Shown in pieces: positions 14,116-22,165 of a stretch of 64,000 nt of DNA. The DNA is from Phaeosaccion multiseriatum (lineage: Eukaryota > Ochrophyta, other classes). Under the pieces are notes generated by a model. The model saw nothing but the letters and a program-made list of their open reading frames with translations. It ran no database searches and was not told the DNA's origin. A program made the translations under genes and the position numbers. Each line of letters opens with the position of its first letter. Position 1 is the first letter of the stretch. The stretch lies in assembly GCA_965112735.1 (NCBI GenBank), contig OZ218957.1, positions 2,542,001 to 2,606,000 of the forward strand, read 5' to 3'.

Positions 14116-14940
14116 GTGAGTGAGTGAAAGTGACTGACTGAGGGACTGACTGACTGACTGACTGACTGACTGACTGACTGACTGACTGACTGAGGGACTG
14201 ACTGACTGAGGGACTGACTGAGGGACTGACTGACTGAGGGACTGACTGACTGAGGGACTGACTGACTGACTGACCGACTGACTGACTGACTGAGGGACTG
14301 AGGGACTGACTGAGGGACTGAGGGACTGACTGAGGGACTGACTGACTGACTGACTGACTGACTGACTGACTGACTGACTGAGGGACTGACTGAGTGCCTG
14401 ACTGACTGACTGACTGACTGCCTGACTGAGGGACTGACTGAGGGACTGACTGAGGGACTGACTGAGGGACTGACTGACTGACTGACTGACTGACTGACTG
14501 ACTGACTGACTGACTGACTGACTGACTGATTGACTGACTGACTGACTGACTGACTGACTGACTGAGGGACTGACTGACTGACTGACTGCTTGACTGACTG
14601 AGGGACTGACTGACTGACTGACTGACTGACTGACTGACTGACTGAGGGACTGACTGACTGACTGACTGACTGAGGGACTGACTGACTGACTGAGGGACTG
14701 ACTGACTGATTGACTGACTGAGGGACTGACTGACTGACTGACTGACTGAGGGACTGACTGACTGACTGACTGACTGACTGACTGACTGACTGACTGACTG
14801 AGTGAGTGAGTGAGTGAGTGAGTGAGTGAGTGAGTGAGTGAGTGAGTGAGTGAGTGAGTGAGTGAGTGAGTGAGTGAGTGAGTGAGTGAGTGAGTGACTG
14901 ACTGACTGACTGACTGACTCACTGACTGACCAACGACTGA
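14116..14940. repeat. GACT tetranucleotide satellite with an embedded GTGA block
   Basis: The repeat switches abruptly from GTGA to GACT units at about 14,130, with GAGGGACT variants at irregular spacing. It returns to pure GAGT from about 14,801 to 14,895, then GACT again to about 14,925. It decays into CAAC and GAAC-type units (14,930-14,990). The minus strand reads SQSV repeats in open frames, which are shadows. Confidence 0.93.
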
Positions 14941-15030
14941 CCAACGACTGACCAACGAACCAACGAACCAACGAACCAACGAACTAACCACCTACCTCTG
15001 CTGTCCGTTCTTTCCCTCTCCCTTTACTCA

Positions 15031-15250
15031 GCTATTTTATCGCTTCCACAATCTCCGAGCCTTCAAACCCGTCTCCCAGGGGGGAGAGGATGGAGAGAGA
15101 GTGGAGGTCGGGCTTTGCCTCTTCTTCAACAAGTGGGAGAGCCCCGGGATCCGGTTCCACCTCTTGAGCGACTTCTCCTTTTCGGATGACGAGGCGGATT
15201 CTGCCTCGCCTGCTGGCGGAGGGGGCTCTACTCCGGCTGGGGGGGGGGGG
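15031..15250 (+). other. Exon-like open frame after the satellite
   Basis: A strong pyrimidine tract and CAG (ending at 15030) precede an open frame. It begins LFYRFHNLRAFKPVSQGGE and continues VGLCLFFNKWESPGIRFHLL, then an acidic stretch and a Gly run over a G-rich tract (15240-15258). Composition looks like real coding sequence, but no family is recognised. Upstream it would join to an exon near 8972-9021 or ending at 9270, making the whole satellite an intron of about 6 kb. Downstream the frame dissolves into a G homopolymer and the repeated sequence at 15272-15480, so it may be a broken gene. Confidence 0.35.
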
Positions 15251-15271
15251 GGGGGGGGCCCCCTCCTGTTG

Positions 15272-15480
15272 AAAGTCAGTATTATGTCAATGGCCCAGGC
15301 CCAGGGGGGCCCCAAATACGGTGAGAAACGGTGCGTGGCCCGTTTCTCACTCACCTCCCAGCAGGTTGGTCGTTTAGGATGGCTCACGGATAAAGCTAAT
15401 AGAGACAAGGCTGGCTGCCAGCTGGCTTTGGGGTTGCTATTACCTTGTCCATGCGGCTACTCCTATCCTAGGTGGAGAGC
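15272..15480. repeat. Diverged direct repeat, copy A
   Basis: Shares a run of blocks in the same order with 18370-18535: GAAAGTCAGT, TGTCA.TGGCCCAGGCC, CCCGTTTCTCACT, GGTCGTTTAGGA, AAGCTAATAGA.ACAAGG and GCTTTGGGGT. Copy A has an extra piece of about 30 bp that completes a hairpin: GGTGAGAAACGG near 15320 pairs with CCGTTTCTCAC near 15341. The copies lie about 3.1 kb apart, and the second ends just before the Fanzor frame. Confidence 0.7.
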
Positions 15481-15618
15481 AACGTGACTCTTTACACCAG
15501 CACCAGACCCAGCAGGAGAGGCAGCAGCAGTACCAGAGCCAGCACCAGCACCAGCACCAGACCCAGCAGTGCCAGAGGCTGCAGCAGTACCAGAGCCAGC
15601 ACCACCGCCCGCACCAGA

Positions 15619-16277
15619 CCCAGCAGGAGCAGGAAAGGCACCAGCAGGGCCTGAGAGTGAGAGGATGCGCGAGTTGCGGCAAGAAGCGATGTGGGAAGCA
15701 TCTCGCACACACACGAGAAGGACAGCCAAAAAGGGGTGCCCTGGGAGACGCCACAATTCTGGATTGCACCTGATGAAGCCCAACACAGCCTCCAAGCAGC
15801 AGAGCCGGGCGGAGGATGCCTTTTGGCGATACTCCCCATCCTGGGTGATGCCAGACTCAATGCCAAAGTGGGGATCGAATTCATCCACACCGAGCTGTTT
15901 CCCTTTCTAGCCAAGACCTTTGGCGAGACACATTAAATATAATAATGTGTCTCGCCAAAGGTCTTGGCTAGAAAGGGAAACAGCTCGGTGTGGATGAATT
16001 CGATCCCCACTTTGGCATTGAATCTGGCATCACCCAGGATAGGGGAGTATCGCCAAAAGCAAGGCATCCTCCGCCCGGCTCTGCTCCTCGGAGGCTGTGT
16101 TGGGCTTCATCAGGTGCAATCCAGACTTGTAGCGTCTCCCAGGGCGCCCCTTTTTGGCTGTGCGTCTCGTGTGTGTGCGAGACGCTTCCCACATCGCTTC
16201 TTGCCGCAACTCGCGCATCCTCTTGCTCTCAGGCCCTGCTGGTGCCTTTCCTGCTGGTGCCTTTCCTGCTCCTGCTG
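15619..16277. repeat. Fold-back 1: long imperfect inverted duplication
   Basis: The left arm 15619-15935 and right arm 15943-16277 are reverse complements around a 7-bp spacer (AATATAA at 15936-15942). A few substitutions and small indels are visible, including an extra copy of an 18-bp unit in the right arm. On the plus strand the left arm codes a peptide with WETPQFWIAPDEAQHSL, then GIEFIHTELFPFLAKTFG, that stops in the loop. The right arm codes a frameshifted copy on the minus strand. The arms therefore duplicate the 3' end of a coding sequence tail to tail. Confidence 0.85.
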
Positions 16278-16314
16278 ATACGAGTCTCCGCTCCCTCTCT
16301 GCCCTCGCCTGCAT

Positions 16315-17065
16315 TATGGATGCCCTTCCAGAGGGGGTGGAGCCAGACGATGAGGAGCCCCAAGAGCAGCAGGAGGGCGTCCTGCGCTTTACCTTTTCAT
16401 CAAGCCAAGTTGGCACGATTCGGGGCCACCTCCGGCCGGGCCATGAGGAGCAGGGGCATCAGGAGCTACAGCTGGAGGACTTGCTGCCCTCGGTCTTTCA
16501 GTCGCTCTTTGTGGAGTTAGCTAAGCCAGCAACGCTTGTGCTGGCTGCCTGCGAACCGCGGGTCAATGTTGTGAGGCTCCTCAGGGACACGCTCGCCATT
16601 TGCAAAATGAGTGCTCCAGAGGCGGACGAGGAGGAGGGTGGGGAGGATGAGCAGGCGGAGGGCCGGGGGGAGGAGGAGGAGGAGGAGAAGGAGGAGGGTG
16701 AGGAGGATGAGCAGGCGGAGGGCCGGGGGGAGGAGGGGTAGGGTGCCTCTGCTGTAGCACCAGCTGCTGCGCCTGCTGCTGTAGCACCAACTGCCTCTGC
16801 TGGAGGACCAGCTGCTGCGCCTGCTGCTGTAGCACCAACTGCCTCTGCTGGAGGACCAACTGCTTCGAACGCCGCGAAGTGGGCGCCCGAGTGGGACGAG
16901 GCTTGGATGGACTTTCGTAAACTCCCGGCCGTGGAAGATTGGCCGGAGGAAATGAAGACAGCAGTTGAAACATGCTTGCATGGCATCCACGTCACCAAAA
17001 AGAAAGGGAAGGCAAAGAAAGAGGAAGTAGACGACCTGGCGCTCAAGGCCTTGGACCTAGCCTGA
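16315..17065 (+). pseudogene. Unrecognised reading frame interrupted by one in-frame TAG
   Basis: From ATG 16315 the frame reads MDALPEGVEPDDEEPQEQQE, later FTFSSSQVGTIRGHLRPG and LPSVFQSLFVELAKPATLVL, then a doubled acidic block. TAG at 16739-16741 stops it. The same frame is open again immediately after, through Ala/Pro repeats (APAAVAPTASAGG twice) and WAPEWDEAWMDFRKLPAVED, then KGKAKKEEVDDLALKAL, ending in TGA at 17063-17065. This is either a broken gene or one sequencing error. The last part falls in the left arm of fold-back 2; the other arm carries a different, longer continuation, so the present C-terminus is probably truncated. No family is recognised. Confidence 0.45.
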
Positions 17066-17498
17066 CGGTTGACTGGCATCTCCGCTCGCCCACAATCAAC
17101 GAGAAGGAGTCCTCCGACTTGAAAGGCGAAGAAAGGTTGTGCACCCTTGTCACAAGCAATACGACGAAGGGAAGGCTGAAGGATCGCGGATCTCGGATCT
17201 CCTTCAGCCTTCCCTTCGTCGTATTGCTTGTGACAAGGGTGCACAACCTTTCTTCGCCTTTCAAGTCGGAGGACTCCTTCTCGTTGATTGTGGGCGGGCG
17301 GAGATGCCAGTCAACCGTCAGGCTAGGAGTGGGACGGTCCTCTGCTTGCTTCTCCTCCTCCTTGTCGTTCGGACACAGCTTCTTCTGGCCTCGTCGGCCT
17401 CATTCCAGCACGAATACTTGTGTCCGCCGTCTGTACGGATGCTTTCCAAGGCCTTGAGCGCCAGGTCGTCTACTTCCTCTTTCTTTGCCTTCCCTTTG
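17003..17498. repeat. Fold-back 2: near-perfect inverted duplication
   Basis: The left arm (about 17003-17185) matches the reverse complement of 17198-17328 and then, after a 115-bp insert or deletion (17329-17445), of 17446-17498. Only a few substitutions are seen. The right arm read on the minus strand continues the shared peptide KEEVDDLALKAL into ESIRTDGGHKYSCWNEADEA, while the left arm lacks those 115 bp and hits a stop. The centre lies at about 17191. Confidence 0.85.
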
Positions 17499-17512
17499 CC
17501 GTCAGATCTGAA

Positions 17513-18174
<662 letters not shown>

Positions 18175-18369
18175 TATATCGGAGCTGCCCACTCCTTGCC
18201 GAGCTCCTTCCTCGTGGAGCCGGGCGAGAGGGTGTGCTTATCCATGATTACGCTTCAGACGGCCGGGCCGGTGCACGTGGAAACATATTCGGAGCGGCTG
18301 AGAACACGGTCAGGGACGCAGAGAATGCCCGTCCACGTGGCATTGTCCTTCGAGTCTCAGCAGGGTGTG

Positions 18370-18535
18370 GAAAGTCAGTCGTATGTCAGTGGCCCAGGCC
18401 TAGGCAACGCCCGTTTCTCACTATCCTCCTGCAGGTGGTCGTTTAGGACAGTGCATAGATAAGCTAATAGATACAAGGCCGGCTGTCAGGCTAGCTTTGG
18501 GGTGCTGCTACCTTATCTGTGTGTCTAGTCCGTTT
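18370..18535. repeat. Diverged direct repeat, copy B
   Basis: The partner of 15272-15480. It lacks the left arm of the hairpin seen in copy A. It lies immediately before the Fanzor frame. It could be a duplicated gene piece (both copies can read VESQ.YV.GPG) or an edge of a mobile unit. Confidence 0.65.
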
Positions 18536-20356
18536 CGTGGAGGTCTAAGCACGACTTTCCACAAGGGAGCACACGATGGGAATCTACTATACGGGTTGCG
18601 AGGCCTCACAGAGCCCTCGCATTCGCGTTCGGAGGACGTGAGGAGGAAAAACCGTGGCAAGCAGCTTCTGAAGGCAGAGGCGAGGAAGCAGGCGGAGCAC
18701 CTGTGGTCCGGCCTCCAACGCCTTCCACCCGGTCTTTCGGCAGACGCCCGGCGCGAGTTGGAGTTGTTCTATGAGAGTCTCGTCAGGCGTCAAGTCACGA
18801 TGCTAAGGCGGCACGTGTACGGAGAGGGCAAGAAGAAGGAGGGGCAGCCTCCGCAGCAGGAGGAGGGGCAGCCTCAGCAGGGGGGGGAGGAGGAGCAGCC
18901 GCAGGAGGCAGGCATCGCGTCGTCTTTTGTGGAAGAGGGGGGTACTTGGGGCGCCGAGAGGCACGAAAAGGTGCGCCAGCTGCTCGACAAGGTCGTCGTC
19001 AGGGACGGCAAGGACGCCGAGAATCTCGAGCTCTGGAAGGGGGCTTGGCTGAAGGACCTGCCTACCTTGGTGAAGCAGCATGTGTTGGCCGTCTTCACGG
19101 CGTGCATCCCCCTCTGTGAGGGCGGGCACGAAGGACGTGCAGCGTGTAGTGGACCAGCGAGTGTCCCGGGCGCTGCAGGTGATGGGGTCGCTAGTCTGGC
19201 GCGGAGGGAGGGAGTCGAGACTGTGGCGCAAAGGGCGGGAGGTGCAGTTGTTCCAGGTGGCGGCAAAGCACGGGGGGGGGCATCTAAGCAGGCGTGCCAT
19301 GGGAATGGGGGGCTGTTGCACGGTCGCGGGTGCAGAGAGTACGGCCAAGACGTTCTCACGGATGGGCGATTTCATCCGCGTGGTGGGCCCTGCCAAAGAC
19401 GCCCTTGGCAAGGGTGCCAACCCAACTCGCTGGAGGGAGTGCTTCACGGCGGAGGAGCAGTCAGCGGACCCCTTCTTTGTCGGGGGCATCGATCCCGGGT
19501 ACAATGTCATGCTGACGGTGTGTGACCCTGCTCGGGAGTGCTACTGGAACATCGGCCAAGGGTGGGCGGCCCGATCCCTCACGAGCCACGGGCACCAGCA
19601 ACGTCGATTGCAGGCCAGCATGGAGGCAAACGCACCAGCAGGGAAGGATGGAAAACCCGCACAGAACCCGAAGTTGCGGAACCTCTTTCGACGCGCCATG
19701 GGCGAGCGATGGCGGTGCATATCGAGGAACTCTCGTCGCGCCAATGACGTGGCCAAGAGGGCATTGCGTTGCTTATTGGACACTGCGGTTCTCGGCGAGG
19801 TGGAGGCGCGCGTCAGGCGCGGCAAGAACACCAACCCCTACCGCTGCATGTTGCGCATGGGGGAGCTGCGGCAGAGCCTCAAGCAGGTGAGCTTCAAACA
19901 GCCATGTCTCCTCGCTGCTAGCTTCCTTGCCTTGCCTCCTCGCTCCTTCTCGTTGCATCGCTTGCTTGCTTGCCAAATTTGTCCCTTCACTCAGCCATGC
20001 ATCTCCTCCCTCGCTCCTCCTGGTTGCCGTGCCCAACACCGCCGCCACCAACACAGGCCAACACCAACGGCGCCGCCTGGAGGGTGGGAACGCGCCCGAC
20101 CGTGCTTGTGGGGCAAGATGAGACGTACACCACGTCATCATGCTCTAACCCCGCCTGCGCAGCCATCCTGAGCAACGTCGGCCCGGTCAAAGTCGTCCAC
20201 TGCACCCAGTGCGGCGGCTACCAGCACCGCGACGCCTCGGCAGCGCGAGCCATCTTGGCCTGCGCTCTCTACGAGGTGAAGGAGTACTTCACCAATCCAG
20301 AACCCCAATCTTCCCAAAGAGGCTCCAGCGCCAGGGAAAACCCGCTGCCGGGATAA
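18497..20356 (+). CDS. Fanzor: eukaryotic TnpB-like RNA-guided nuclease, frame break near 19108
   Basis: Two frames and one intron make about 560 residues. Frame 1 (about 18497-19108) holds a basic, helical N-terminal part with KQAEHLWSGLQRLPPGL and FYESLVRRQVTMLRRH. A one-base shift, most simply in the C5 run at 19108-19112, moves to the frame of 19113-19886 (KDVQRVVDQRVSRALQVMGS, FSRMGDFIRVVGPAKDALGK). RuvC-I reads GGIDPGYN with Asp at 19491-19493. An intron 19887-20056 (GTGAGC...ACACAG, phase 0) leads to the last exon 20057-20356. That exon holds GQDETYTTSSC (Glu at 20120-20122), a zinc ribbon CSNPAC...CTQC, and HRDASAARAI with the RuvC-III Asp at 20231-20233. Family knowledge: Fanzor and TnpB cut DNA guided by an RNA made from their own locus. 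The candidate RuvC-II Glu beside the ribbon fits the rearranged site reported for some Fanzors. No ATG starts frame 1; an ATG at 18576 is in another frame, so the 5' end is unresolved. The break may be a real mutation or a sequencing error. Confidence 0.78.
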
Positions 20357-21314
20357 TGAGCAGATGGTAAGTAGGTAGGCGGCACCCCCCTCCTCTGGTA
20401 CCAGTCTGCCTACTCATCAACCCCCCCCCCCCCCCTCCCCCTTTGCTGCGTGCCTCGCTCCGTTTCACCCCCCCCTCCCGAAAACAACCAAAAATCCCCC
20501 GATTTGCCCCGAAAAACTCGCTCCAAATTCCAAATCCACGCCTTTGCGCATCCACCCAAATATAAAAAAACGAGCTGGGGACGGGTTATCGTGTGTATCT
20601 GTGACTTCAATCCTATCCACGCCTCGCTCGGACTGCACCCCGCCCCGCCCCGCCGCGCCGCGCCTGCTGCTCTCCCCGCCCTTCCTGCGCATCACGTATG
20701 GCCAGGAGAGGAAGGAGGCGACCACCGACTCCAACGCCAACAGAACAGTAGGTATTGACCGCCCTCGAAGCTCCCTCCCTCCCTCCCTCCCTCTCTCTCT
20801 CCCTCCCTCCCTCCCTCGCTCGCTCGGGTGTATGGGTAGGGTAGGGGAGGTGCGAGCAGAGCCCTGCTGTGCTCTGCTTCCTCCCTCGCTCGCTCGGGTG
20901 CATGGGTAGGGTAGGGGAGGTGCGAGCAGAGCACAGCAGGGCTCGGGGGAAGGGGAGGGCGGTCGGTGTGTGGGGTGAGTAGGGTTCAAAGCCTTGAGTA
21001 TGTACCAACTGTGTGGGGTGAGTAGGGTTCAAAGCCTTGAGTATGTACCAACCCTACCCATACACCCACACATCGCCCTCCCCTCCCCTCCGAGCCCTGC
21101 TGTGCTCTGCTCGCTTGGGAAGTGGGTCCGGTATGCATGCATATGTATGTATACCGGTGTGCATGTATATGTATGTAAAGTGAGTCACATGTTTAGGTAG
21201 TCACACACTCTGTCTTGTCGCCAGTCCACAACGCCGATCCATAAGTGCCCATCGACACACGACTTGTGTCCGTCCAAAGCGAAGGTCCAAAAACTGAAAC
21301 CGTCCCTCATCGTA
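20357..21314. other. Region downstream of Fanzor with tandem duplications
   Basis: Directly after the stop, 20366-20420 can form a weak stem (AGTAGGTAGGCGG with CTGCCTACT), followed by a C13-rich tract. An open stretch RITYGQERKEATTDSNANR (near 20690-20750) ends in a donor-like GTAGGT but has no clear partner exons. Two tandem duplications lie at about 20810-20935 (CTCGCTCGCTCGGGTG.ATGG unit) and 20974-21050 (TAGGGTTCAAAGCCTTGAG unit). No firm gene. Confidence 0.4.
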
Positions 21315-22117
21315 TCATAAGCTCTTCATATAGTCGTCGCCAGCCCCGTCCTCTCCCTTGCTTTCCTCATAGCCGTCACCCCCACCTCCTCCTCCTGAGC
21401 GGTACGTGCTCTTGGACTTTCCTGCGCGCCTCTGTCTGGCCACCCACAACAGCAAACCCACGAGAATGGCCAAGGAAAGCACTGCAACCACCTCCTTCGA
21501 GTTGTTGCCCGTGGGCTCTGTTTGCCCAGCTCCGCCTGGCTTCCGACTTGCTTCAAGGCCGATCCCCTCCTTCTCCGCCCGTGACTTGGCGTGAAGCATG
21601 GCATACTCTTGCGCTGCTGCCTCCTTCGCTCCCACCTTCGCTTGCGCCTCCACGAAGGACCTGTGCGCCGGACCGTCCTGTGATGATCGTAAGCCAACAA
21701 ATAGAGAGAGAAGCACACACATGCACAGAGGTGCACGCACACACACACACACACGCACACGCACACACATACATAGAGCCGTGTAAGTGAGTGCTCTGGA
21801 GAGGGATGACAGTAGCCAGTGCCGTCCCCTCCCTTTCTTCGAGAGGTGCACCTGCCGTTCACTGATGTATGGAAAATGACACACACGCACACACACACGC
21901 ACGCACACACATGCACACACACGCACACACACATACACACACATTTTCCTCTCATCAAAAGCAGGAGCCCTCCTCTGCCATACCCCCCACACACACGCCC
22001 ACACACACACACATACATATACTACGAAGTATATATATATATACCCACCCACACACACCCACACCCACACACATACACATACCCACACACACAATTACAC
22101 ATACCCACACACACAAT

Positions 22118-22165
<48 letters not shown>

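Noticed and set aside
11626-14991. Minus-strand ORFs of 1006 and 1121 codons (SLTH and SQSV repeats)
   Set aside because: A 4-bp repeat lacking stop codons is open in all three frames; there is no start context, no complex sequence, and the array looks intronic.
18234-18446. P-loop-like VSAGCGKS in a short ORF before the Fanzor
   Set aside because: An isolated match in a 70-codon frame within degenerate repeated DNA; no Walker B or other ATPase motif.
20974-21000. tRNA-like GGTTCAAA near the tandem duplication
   Set aside because: No acceptor stem or anticodon arm can be drawn around it; the same holds for GTTCAAATC near 37430.
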